Of a DNA stretch of 13,978 bases, positions 6,579 through 13,126 are shown piece by piece. A program made the position numbers and the translations under genes. This stretch comes from Porticoccaceae bacterium (lineage in GTDB: Bacteria > Pseudomonadota > Gammaproteobacteria > Pseudomonadales > Porticoccaceae): the NCBI GenBank assembly GCA_023229065.1, contig JALNZZ010000046.1, forward strand, positions 1 through 13,978. The letters run 5' to 3'. Under the pieces are notes generated by a model. It had not been told where the DNA came from. It ran no database searches and saw nothing but the letters and a program-made list of their open reading frames with translations. Position 1 is the stretch's first letter. Each line of letters opens with the position of its first letter.

Positions 6579-7361
6579 TTACCGGGTTTTCTTCACCTGA
6601 ATGCTGGCGATGCCGTTCTGCTGCAGCAGGTTGCGAGCGGTGGCCAGGCTCTGGGTGTTGTCGAAGGGGCCGACCTGTACGCGATGCCAGGTTTCGCCTG
6701 GCCTCAGGTTGACGGTTTCCACCCGTGCGCGCAAATTGAGCAACAGTAATCTGGCGCGCAGATTGTCGGCATCGGCAGCACTTTTGAAGGAACCCGCCTG
6801 GAGCAGAAAGACTTCCCGCGACGGCGGTGCTGAGCTGGTAGTGGAGACTTGCGGAGCCGGTGGGGGTGCGGTTGTTTCAGCCGCTGGCGCCGGTGGTACT
6901 TGTGCTGTGGCCGTAGAAGGGGGCGGGGTTGTCGTCACTGGCTGCGCCGGCGGCGTGACTGGGGCGGGCTGTTTGCTGGGCTGCTCCCCCACTTTTTGGT
7001 CAGCATCATCGCGCGACTGGCTGGGTGGCGGCAGAGTCGGGGGCGGCAGCGACGCCGTGGCCGCGGGTTGGGGAGTACCGTCGTCGTTAAGTATGACCTC
7101 GCTTTCCTTGAGCAGTGTATAGAAGTCGAAACGTGGGCGCGGAGCATTGGTGTCCTGTTCAACCTCGGTGGCTTCAGGAACAGCCTCCACAATCTCCTCT
7201 TTGGCCGGTGTCCGGTAGCTGATAACAGCCATTATCAGGGCACCAACGAGGATGCCAGCCACCATCCACAACCAGCCGGGCAGGGTTTTGCGGGAAGGCT
7301 GGCGGCGGGTGTTGCGCGCTGGTGTGGTGCGTTTGGGTTGTTTGGCGTAATCGCGGGTCAT
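6579..7361 (-). CDS. SPOR-domain inner-membrane protein, FtsN-like
   Basis: A bitopic membrane protein that probably binds septal peptidoglycan, as FtsN does in cell division. Of its 260 residues, 1-27 form a basic cytoplasmic tail and 28-49 a single membrane helix (GWLWMVAGILVGALIMAVI). The segment PRFDFYTLLKESEV (76-89) is a motif common in these proteins. Residues ~98-180 are a Pro/Ala/Thr-rich flexible linker, and ~183-258 a SPOR domain (FLLQAGSFKSAADADNLRARL through HRVQVGPFDN). The start is ATG 7361, with GAAGAG three bases upstream as a poor ribosome binding site. It follows priA by 91 nt on the same strand, probably in one operon. In Pseudomonas, as I recall, the equivalent gene lies after priA-argS. 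Whether it is the cell's true FtsN or a paralogue cannot be told here. Confidence 0.88.
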   Translation of the reverse strand: MTRDYAKQPKRTTPARNTRRQPSRKTLPGWLWMVAGILVGALIMAVISYRTPAKEEIVEAVPEATEVEQDTNAPRPRFDFYTLLKESEVILNDDGTPQPAATASLPPPTLPPPSQSRDDADQKVGEQPSKQPAPVTPPAQPVTTTPPPSTATAQVPPAPAAETTAPPPAPQVSTTSSAPPSREVFLLQAGSFKSAADADNLRARLLLLNLRARVETVNLRPGETWHRVQVGPFDNTQSLATARNLLQQNGIASIQVKKTR

Positions 7362-7452
7362 GGCTCTTCGAATCAGTTACAGGCACGGGCGATTGTAGGG
7401 GTACACCGCCGAACTGTCAGCTTTTGATGACCGGTGAGGGCATATTGGCACA

Positions 7453-9714
7453 CTACAGCATGTCCTGAGGGTCGACATCCACAGACCAGCGCACTTGCCG
7501 GGCACCTTTGTCTGCTTCGAGCCACTGACAGAGGGCGCTGAGCAGAGGGTGCAACAATCGGCGCTGGTCGGCGCACAAGGATAGCTGGAAGCGGTAGCGA
7601 TTGTTGCGGCGCTCCATGGCTGAGGGCAGGGGGCCCAGATAGCGCAGTGCCGGGGTGGGCGGCGACAGGCGCTCCGCTTCCTGGCGCAGGCGCTGCAAAA
7701 GTTGCTCTGCAGCCTGTGGATTTTCTGCTTCCGCACGCACCAGGGCCAGGTGGCTCCAGGGTGGCAGGTCGGCGAAGCGGCGCTGAGCCAGTAAATCAGT
7801 GGCAAAGGCGGCGTAACCATCGCTGGTGAGGCGGGTGATCAGGGGGTGATCGCACAGGTGGCTTTGGAGTAGCACCGTGCCTGCCTGCTGTTCACGACCG
7901 GCGCGACCGGCAACCTGAGTGATCAGCTGCCCCATTTTCTCGGTGGCTCGGAAGTCGGCGCTGAACAGGCCCCCGTCTACATCCAGCAGGGCCGCCAAAG
8001 TCACTTTGGCGAAGTGATGCCCTTTGGCCAACATCTGGGTGCCCACCAAAATACAGGGTTCTCCGCGGTTCACTTCATCCACCAGCTTTTCCATTGCATC
8101 CTTGCGGCGGGTAGTGTCGCGATCGACTCTCAGTACGGGAACCTCGGGGAACAGCTCGGCGAGTACGGTTTCGCTGCGCTCGGTGCCCTGCCCGACAAAG
8201 GCGAGGTTGGGGCTGTGGCAGTCGGGGCACTGATGTGGCAGGGGTTGAGGGGTTTCGCAGTGATGGCAAAGCAGGCGGCGTTGGCCGCGATGCACGGTCA
8301 GGCGGGCGCTGCACTGGTGACAGTTGGCCATCCAGCCGCAATCGTGGCACAGCATCAAAGGGGCGTAGCCGCGGCGGTTGACGAATACCAGCACCTGGTT
8401 GCCGGCTGTGAGGGTAGCGCGTATGGCGTCGAGAAGCGGCTCGGAAAACCCCGCGGTGAGTCCGCTGCCGCGCAGATCAATAAGACGCCAGCGGGGCAAA
8501 CTGACGCCGGTCGGCCTTTCTTTTAGCACCAGCCGCCGGTAGCGGCCACGCTCGCAGTTGGCGAGGCTTTCCAGGGCGGGGGTGGCACTGCCAAGAATGA
8601 CAGGCACCGACTCGCGGTGACCGCGCATAACGGCCACGTCCCGTGCGGAGTAGCGGAAGCCCTCCTGTTGCTTGTAGGAAGCGTCATGTTCTTCATCGAC
8701 AATCAGAATGCCCGGTGTTGCCAGTGGAGTGAATACTGCCGAGCGGGTACCGATGACGATGCGGGCGCGTCCGTCGCGGGCTCGCTGCCAGGCGCTGAGG
8801 CGCTCGCGGTCGGTGAGACCGGAGTGAAGGACAGCGATGTCGCAACAAAAGCGCTGGCGGAACCGCGCCAGGGTTTGGGGCGTGAGATTGATCTCGGGAA
8901 TCAGCACCAGGGCCTGACGACCCGAGGCAAGGACGGCGGCGATGGCTTGCAGGTAGACCTCGGTCTTGCCGCTGCCGGTTTCTCCCTGCAGCAGATAAGT
9001 GTTGAAGCTGTCGAGCTGAATAGCTGCCAGGGCCTGCTGTTGTTCGTCGCGCAGGGGCAGGGGGGTCCCCTTAAGCCAGCTGGCTGCTTCCTGTTGAGGC
9101 GGCTGTGGAGCGACACTGAGGCTTTCGATTAACCCTTTGCCAGCCAGGGCGCGAATGATCTCGCGGCCGATGCCGGCTGCCGCGATAGCCGTTGCCGGGA
9201 GCGGACCTTGCTGGCGCAGCAGGTTGAGCAGTTGCTGCTGCTTTTTGGCCCGTGACAGGGCAGTTTCTGGCAGGCCGTGACCGTGGGTGCTCAGCTGCCA
9301 ATGTTCGACAGGGTCTCCGTCAGCATCGGCGCCGCGACGCACCAGGGCTGGCAGAATACCGCTGAGAGCATCGCCGGGTGGATGCTGATAGTAATCATAG
9401 GCCCAGCGGTAGACTTGCCAGAGGTCTGCTGACACCAGTGGCCGAGGGTCGATAATAGTCTCGATAGCCTTGAGCTTGCTGGGGTCATGGCCGCTCGCGC
9501 TGGCAGTTTCCACCACGACTCCAACGACGGTACGACGCCCGAAAGGAACCGTGACTCGACACCCAGGCTGAGGGAGCACATCGCTGTTCTGGGGGGCAAG
9601 ATAGTCGAACAGCCGTCGCAGGGGCGAGGGGACGGCAACCCGAAATACCCGCTCGGGCAGGGATTGCTGATCGCGCTGTTGGCGTGGCAGTCTGGGGCTG
9701 GGCGAGGCGGGCAT
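7453..9714 (-). CDS. priA: Primosomal protein N' (replication restart helicase PriA)
   Basis: A 3'-to-5' superfamily 2 DNA helicase that recognises abandoned forks and loads the replisome; cytoplasmic. The 3'-DNA-binding domain begins VFRVAVPSPLRRLFDYLAP (about 24-42). Walker A is GETGSGKT (244-251, Lys250) and Walker B is VDEEHD (339-344). Helicase motifs SATPALESL and VGTQMLAKGHHF (motif V) follow. The zinc-binding insert has all eight cysteines (456, 459, 465, 468, 483, 486, 496, 499). I chose ATG 9714 (753 residues, against ~730-740 in relatives). The frame stays open further upstream to 9948, but that extension has no family resemblance and would run over the rpmE promoter and coding start. 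No clear Shine-Dalgarno sequence precedes 9714, so a nearby GTG nine bases upstream is possible. The gene is divergent from rpmE and probably heads an operon with the SPOR gene. Confidence 0.95.
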   Translation of the reverse strand: MPASPSPRLPRQQRDQQSLPERVFRVAVPSPLRRLFDYLAPQNSDVLPQPGCRVTVPFGRRTVVGVVVETASASGHDPSKLKAIETIIDPRPLVSADLWQVYRWAYDYYQHPPGDALSGILPALVRRGADADGDPVEHWQLSTHGHGLPETALSRAKKQQQLLNLLRQQGPLPATAIAAAGIGREIIRALAGKGLIESLSVAPQPPQQEAASWLKGTPLPLRDEQQQALAAIQLDSFNTYLLQGETGSGKTEVYLQAIAAVLASGRQALVLIPEINLTPQTLARFRQRFCCDIAVLHSGLTDRERLSAWQRARDGRARIVIGTRSAVFTPLATPGILIVDEEHDASYKQQEGFRYSARDVAVMRGHRESVPVILGSATPALESLANCERGRYRRLVLKERPTGVSLPRWRLIDLRGSGLTAGFSEPLLDAIRATLTAGNQVLVFVNRRGYAPLMLCHDCGWMANCHQCSARLTVHRGQRRLLCHHCETPQPLPHQCPDCHSPNLAFVGQGTERSETVLAELFPEVPVLRVDRDTTRRKDAMEKLVDEVNRGEPCILVGTQMLAKGHHFAKVTLAALLDVDGGLFSADFRATEKMGQLITQVAGRAGREQQAGTVLLQSHLCDHPLITRLTSDGYAAFATDLLAQRRFADLPPWSHLALVRAEAENPQAAEQLLQRLRQEAERLSPPTPALRYLGPLPSAMERRNNRYRFQLSLCADQRRLLHPLLSALCQWLEADKGARQVRWSVDVDPQDML

Positions 9715-9786
9715 TGCTGGCACGTTGATAATCGGGAAGTCCTGGAAGCGAGCGGCTTGGGCACGATTTTGGAGCAAAATAATGCC

Positions 9787-9814
9787 TTGAATCCGGAGAG
9801 GTTTCTGGTAGTAT
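9787..9814 (+). promoter_or_regulatory. Sigma-70 promoter of rpmE with extended -10
   Basis: TTGAAT (9787-9792) as -35, a 16-nt spacer, and TAGTAT (9809-9814) as -10, preceded by TGG, which makes an extended -10. This is the best promoter match in the window, as expected for a ribosomal protein gene. Transcription would start near 9821, giving a leader of about 85 nt. Confidence 0.6.
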
Positions 9815-9820
9815 GCGCGC

Positions 9821-9905
9821 TCCGTAGACCAATGGCATACGGTGCTCGGCAAGGCAGGCAAGTTAATTGACCGGGTGGCGGTATGCAAGCATAGAGGAAA
9901 AACCC
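9821..9905 (+). promoter_or_regulatory. rpmE 5' leader with competing helices (possible L31 autoregulatory element)
   Basis: Three short helices can be drawn: A, CCGTA (9822-9826) with TACGG (9838-9842); B, GCATAC (9835-9840) with GTATGC (9881-9886); C, TATG (9882-9885) with CATA (9890-9893), next to the ribosome binding site AGAGGA (9893-9898). B excludes both A and C because it shares bases with each. L31 leaders with conserved RNA structure are described in gammaproteobacteria, and L31 represses its own translation in E. coli; whether this leader belongs to that class is inference. Confidence 0.35.
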
Positions 9906-10121
9906 ATGAGATCCGGTATCCACCCCGAGTACGGCAAGCTGGTTGCAAACTGCAGCTGCGGCAATGTCATCGAAACCCGCTCCACCAACACCCAGACCCT
10001 TCACCTGGATGTATGCTCCAGCTGTCACCCCTTCTACACCGGCAAGCAGAAGGTTGTGGATACCGGTGGCCGCATCGAGCGCTTCAACCGCCGCTTCTCT
10101 GCTCGCAGCACCAAGAAGTAA
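9906..10121 (+). CDS. rpmE: 50S ribosomal protein L31, zinc-binding type
   Basis: A 71-residue ribosomal protein bridging the large and small subunits. It begins MRSGIHPEYGKLVANCSCGN, as bL31 does, and has the four zinc ligands Cys16, Cys18, Cys37 and Cys40, so it is the zinc-containing form rather than the cysteine-free paralogue used in zinc starvation. The motif CSSCHPFYTGKQK and the basic C-terminus are typical. The start is ATG 9906 with AGAGGA at 9893-9898 (7-nt spacing); the frame is open to 9867 but only this start fits the family. It is divergent from priA, followed by a hairpin and an intrinsic terminator, and upstream of the nuclease gene. Confidence 0.97.
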   Translation: MRSGIHPEYGKLVANCSCGNVIETRSTNTQTLHLDVCSSCHPFYTGKQKVVDTGGRIERFNRRFSARSTKK

Positions 10122-10134
10122 ACAGTTCGCGAGT

Positions 10135-10162
10135 TTGAGACGCCCTTTGTGGCGTAACTCAA
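10135..10162 (+). repeat. Hairpin just after rpmE
   Basis: TTGAGACGCC (10135-10144) pairs with GGCGT and CTCAA (10151-10155 and 10158-10162), with a 6-nt loop and a 2-nt bulge. No T-run follows, so it is not a terminator on its own. It lies between the rpmE stop and the true terminator, and its 3' end overlaps the AAGAG (10161-10165) that would serve the nuclease GTG at 10174. Confidence 0.5.
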
Positions 10163-10173
10163 GAGCTGATCTG

Positions 10174-11013
10174 GTGTTCGGCAGGAACAGAAAAAACACG
10201 CCCGGAGTTTGCGCTCCCGGCGTGTTTTTTTGTGTCCTGCTGTGGGTGTTTTCCTGCTCGGCTATCGCGCTGGCAGCACCGCCCAGGTCGGCTGGCGAGA
10301 CTGCAGCCAACTGCGCTATGCCCGGCGGTTTGTCTGCTGGGCTTCGCCCTGTTGGCATCGAACGGGTACAGGACGGCGATTCCTTTATCGCTGCCGATGG
10401 GCGCCGGGTGCGCCTGATCGGTGTCAACACACCGGAACTGGGTTCGCAAGGTCGTGCCGGCGAGCCTATGTCACGGCAGGCCAAAGCCTTTGTCGACGAT
10501 TTTGTGAGGGCCAATCCCCGACTGGTACTGGTGCCCGGCAGTGAGCCAAGGGATAACCACGGTCGCTACCTCATGCATGCCTATACGCCTGAGGGGCAGA
10601 GTCTGGAAGCGCTGCTGGTGGCCGAGGGCCTCGGCTGGGCGATAGCGGTGCCGCCTAACCTAATCCTGGCGGATTGCCTTGCCGGGTTGGAGCAGCAAGC
10701 GCGCAGAGCCGGGCGGGGCCTGTGGCGGGACAACGTCACGGTGCCTTCCAGCCAAATTGTTGCAGGTGGCTTTCAGCGGGTTGTCGGTAAAGTAGAAAAG
10801 GTGGTGTTCGCCAAGGCTTGGTGGATCAATCTGGAAGGCGGCCTGGCGGGTGTCATCTACGCGGAGCACCAAAAAAACTTCAGCCGCAGTCAGCTGCGAG
10901 AGCTGGAGGGGCGCCGGGTAGTGTTGCGAGGTTGGGTTTACCCTTCCAACTCCCGTAGTGACAAGCCGTGGCGGGTGAAAGTGGAAACCATCCATGCCAT
11001 TGAGGGGCTCTAG
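10174..11013 (+). CDS. Exported staphylococcal-nuclease-like (SNase/TNase) protein
   Basis: A secreted or periplasmic nuclease of the micrococcal nuclease fold, expected to cut DNA or RNA with calcium. With a GTG start at 10174 it has 279 residues: a basic n-region (RNRKN), a hydrophobic core FFCVLLWVFSCSAIALA and a likely cut after residue 34. Equivalents of the catalytic residues are Asp69 (QDGDSF), Arg80, Glu88 (RLIGVNTPEL) and Arg131 (DNHGRY); the calcium-binding Asp40 of the staphylococcal enzyme is Asn85 here. Residues ~200-279 form a separate C-terminal segment. The start is uncertain: GTG 10174 has AAGAG at 8-nt spacing, while GTG 10222 would give a signal peptide with no positive charge. 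Either way the rpmE terminator lies within or at the edge of the coding region. From memory, a nuclease also adjoins rpmE in Pseudomonas. Confidence 0.85.
   Translation: MFGRNRKNTPGVCAPGVFFCVLLWVFSCSAIALAAPPRSAGETAANCAMPGGLSAGLRPVGIERVQDGDSFIAADGRRVRLIGVNTPELGSQGRAGEPMSRQAKAFVDDFVRANPRLVLVPGSEPRDNHGRYLMHAYTPEGQSLEALLVAEGLGWAIAVPPNLILADCLAGLEQQARRAGRGLWRDNVTVPSSQIVAGGFQRVVGKVEKVVFAKAWWINLEGGLAGVIYAEHQKNFSRSQLRELEGRRVVLRGWVYPSNSRSDKPWRVKVETIHAIEGL
10191..10231 (+). terminator. Intrinsic terminator of rpmE, inside the nuclease reading frame
   Basis: A strong stem pairs 10195-10207 with 10214-10226 (AACACGCC, one C-C mismatch, GGAG; loop TTTGCG) and ends in seven T (10225-10231). Six A at 10191-10196 make it able to work in both directions. 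It lies 69 nt after the rpmE stop. The T-run at 10225-10230 encodes Phe-Phe of the nuclease signal peptide. Confidence 0.85.
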
Positions 11014-11099
11014 GCCGCGACTCCCCCCAGATATCGTCGCGCCGGGTATTTCCTTAAATAGGGAAGTATCTCCTCAGGCCGTTAAGGTGTCTTGAGCAG

Positions 11100-11105
11100 T
11101 AAAAT
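11100..11105 (+). promoter_or_regulatory. Candidate -10 element upstream of lolC
   Basis: TAAAAT (11100-11105) matches the -10 consensus at five of six bases, but no convincing -35 lies 16-18 nt upstream. It would give a leader of about 75 nt before the chosen lolC start. The 171-nt gap after the nuclease gene holds nothing else clear; no intrinsic terminator is seen for the nuclease transcript. Confidence 0.25.
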
Positions 11106-11184
11106 CCATTCTGTGGACCTTCCCGAACAATTCTTGGCTGTTGGCCTGTTGTGGGGTTGCAGGCTTTCCGGTTTAATGCCGGCG

Positions 11185-12429
11185 ATGAAAAGTCTTCTTC
11201 CATTCTTTATCGGCCTTCGCTTTGTGCGCAGTAAGCAGAGCGAAGGCTTTTTTTCGCTGGTGTCATTACTTTCCTTCGGTGCCATGACGTTGGGGGTGAT
11301 GGCGCTGATTGTGGTGTTGTCGGTCATGAACGGTTTCGACCGCGAGATCAAGAGCCGTATTCTCAACGTCGTGCCCCACGTCACTGTGGAGCACGCCACA
11401 CCGCTGGCCTCCTGGCGGGACGATTACAGTACCTTGCTGGCCGATGCTGCTGTCACTGGCGCTTCCCCCTATGTTGAGGCCCAGGCGATGCTGTCCAGTG
11501 GTACTGGTATGGAGGGTGTCAGCCTGCAGGGTGTGGACCCGCAGGATACACCGGTACTGTCGTTACTGGAGGACAACCTGCTGGCAGGCGACCTCGGCAG
11601 TCTGACTGCGGGAGAGTACGGCGTGGTATTGGGCAGTCTGCTGGCGCGCAGTTTGCGGGTGATGACTGGCGACGATGTGTTGGTGACCCTGCCGGAAGTG
11701 ACGGTAACACCGGTGGGGGTGTTCCCTCGGGTCAAACGGCTCAAGGTGGTGGCGGTATTCCAGGTTGGCGCCCAAGTAGATAATGGCATCGCCTTTTTGC
11801 ATATCGCCGATGCACAGCGGCTGCTGCGGACAGGTGCCGATGTCCACGGGCTGCGTTTGACCCTGGCAGATCCGTTTGCCGTGGAGACGGTGTTGCCGCG
11901 CTTGCGCGCCCAGCTGCCGGCAGAGGCAAGCCTGGCCAGCTGGCACCAGTCGCTGCGCTCCCTGTTTGATGCCATCAAAATGGAAAAAACCGTGGTGGGT
12001 CTGTTGCTGACTGTGATCATCGCCGTGGCGGCTTTCAATATCGTTGCCAGCTTGGTGTTGATGGTGGCGGATAAGCGCAAGGATATTGCCGTGCTGCGGG
12101 CCATGGGCGCTACCAGTGCCACGGTGACCGCGATTTTCCGGGTGCAGGGAGCCAGCGTCGGGCTTTCGGGAGTTGCCCTTGGCGTGGTGGCGGGTTGCTT
12201 GCTGGCCTGGCAGCTCGGTGCCATTGTGGCTTTTTTCGAAAGACTGTTTGGGGTCGCGATCTTCGATCCGGAGGTCTATTTTATCAGTCAGCTGCCCAGC
12301 GACCTGCAATGGCAGGATGTGGTGATCGTGGCCGCCATCGGCACTGTTATCAGCCTGTTGGCGACTCTTTATCCCGCCTGGCGTGCCGGTCAGGTCAGCC
12401 CCGCGGAGATTTTGCGTTATGAACACTGA
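11185..12429 (+). CDS. lolC: Lipoprotein-releasing ABC transporter permease LolC
   Basis: An inner-membrane permease of LolCDE, which extracts outer-membrane lipoproteins and passes them to LolA. With ATG 11185 it has 414 residues: membrane helix 1 at ~23-48 (ending VVLSVMNGFDREI), a large periplasmic domain, and three C-terminal helices from ~270 (VGLLLTVIIAVAAFNIVASLVLMV). TPVGVFPR at 175-182 corresponds to the LolC hook that contacts LolA. KMEKTVVGLLL and KRKDIAVLRAMGA are also LolC-like, so this is LolC rather than LolE. MKSLLPFFIGLRFVRSKQ at 11185 matches the family N-terminus; ATG 11176 is a near alternative and neither has a good ribosome binding site. The frame is open to 11092, but the extra residues look unlike the family. 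The gene overlaps lolD by 11 nt. Confidence 0.93.
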   Translation: MKSLLPFFIGLRFVRSKQSEGFFSLVSLLSFGAMTLGVMALIVVLSVMNGFDREIKSRILNVVPHVTVEHATPLASWRDDYSTLLADAAVTGASPYVEAQAMLSSGTGMEGVSLQGVDPQDTPVLSLLEDNLLAGDLGSLTAGEYGVVLGSLLARSLRVMTGDDVLVTLPEVTVTPVGVFPRVKRLKVVAVFQVGAQVDNGIAFLHIADAQRLLRTGADVHGLRLTLADPFAVETVLPRLRAQLPAEASLASWHQSLRSLFDAIKMEKTVVGLLLTVIIAVAAFNIVASLVLMVADKRKDIAVLRAMGATSATVTAIFRVQGASVGLSGVALGVVAGCLLAWQLGAIVAFFERLFGVAIFDPEVYFISQLPSDLQWQDVVIVAAIGTVISLLATLYPAWRAGQVSPAEILRYEH

Positions 12430-13126
12430 AGCTCGTGCTCCGGTGCTGTTGTGTCGCGATGTGGCCAAAGCCTATCGCCAGGGTAATCAGACAGTGCGAG
12501 TGCTGGAGGACCTTGACTGTGAGATCCGTCCTGGGGAGCTGGTGGCGATTGTCGGCTCCTCGGGGTCGGGCAAGTCGACCCTGCTCAATCTGATGGGAGG
12601 GCTCGACAACCCGGATCGCGGCGAGGTAAGGGTCGGTGGCGAGCCGCTCAAACCCATGGGCGAATCCCAGCGGGCGCGCTGGCGCAACCGCCACCTCGGC
12701 TTTGTTTACCAGTTTCACCATCTGCTGGGGGAGTTCAGCGCACTGGAAAATGTCGCCATTCCCAACCTCATCGCAGGCAAAAGCCATGCCGAGGCCAATG
12801 CGGTAGCCATGCGCCTGCTGGCGCGGGTAGGGCTCGGTGAGCGCACCGGCCACCGCCCGGCAGCGCTGTCCGGAGGTGAGCGGCAGCGGGTAGCTATCGC
12901 CCGCGCGTTGGCCACCAGTCCCGCCTGTGTGTTGATGGATGAGCCGACGGGCAACCTGGACCCGGCAACCGCCGAGACCGTGCTGGCGTTGCTGCTGGAG
13001 CTCAATCGCGATCTGGGGATCAGCTTTGTGGTGGTGACTCACGACCTGGCTATCGCAGCGCGTATGGATCGCACCCTTGAGCTCAAGGACGGCTGTTTGC
13101 GGCCCAGGGAGCTGGCCGTTGTCTAA
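12419..13126 (+). CDS. lolD: Lipoprotein-releasing ABC transporter ATP-binding protein LolD
   Basis: The cytoplasmic ATPase of LolCDE, present as a dimer that powers lipoprotein extraction. Its 235 residues match the usual ~233. Walker A is GSSGSGKST, the Q-loop lies in GFVYQFHHLLGEFSALENV, the signature is LSGGERQRVAIARAL, Walker B is VLMDEPTGNLD and the switch histidine is in VVTHDLA. QFHHLL after the Q-loop is the LolD-specific form of that region. The start is ATG 12419, inside the end of lolC (11-nt overlap), with CGGAG at 12404-12408; the frame is open to 12383 but that stretch is lolC coding sequence. Its own 3' end carries the ribosome binding site and start of lolE. The three genes are clearly one translationally coupled operon. 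Confidence 0.96.
   Translation: MNTEARAPVLLCRDVAKAYRQGNQTVRVLEDLDCEIRPGELVAIVGSSGSGKSTLLNLMGGLDNPDRGEVRVGGEPLKPMGESQRARWRNRHLGFVYQFHHLLGEFSALENVAIPNLIAGKSHAEANAVAMRLLARVGLGERTGHRPAALSGGERQRVAIARALATSPACVLMDEPTGNLDPATAETVLALLLELNRDLGISFVVVTHDLAIAARMDRTLELKDGCLRPRELAVV
13106..13111 (+). promoter_or_regulatory. Ribosome binding site that sets a TTG start for lolE
   Basis: AGGGAG, inside the last codons of lolD, is 7 nt from the TTG at 13119. No ATG or GTG in the lolE frame fits the family N-terminus, so this site decides the start. Confidence 0.75.

Noticed and set aside
6849..7427. A plus-strand open frame of 192 codons opposite the SPOR gene
   Set aside because: It is antisense to the Pro-rich linker; its Gly/Arg/Trp-rich product is what reversed proline and alanine codons give.
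9715..9948. A longer PriA starting at 9948 (831 residues)
   Set aside because: The added 78 residues do not resemble PriA and would overlap the rpmE promoter, leader and first codons. The conserved N-terminus begins soon after ATG 9714.
9943..10173. A longer nuclease starting inside rpmE (356 residues)
   Set aside because: This part is rpmE read in another frame. It would put the signal peptide deep inside the protein, so the start must be at or after about 10174.
9291..10514. A 407-codon minus-strand open frame covering the start of priA, rpmE and the nuclease
   Set aside because: It overlaps three recognised genes in other frames and contains no recognisable domain.
11469..12468. Minus-strand open frames of 251 and 301 codons opposite lolC
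   Set aside because: They are shadows of the lolC coding sequence; the Ser/Thr- and His/Gln-rich composition matches antisense reading of GC-rich codons.
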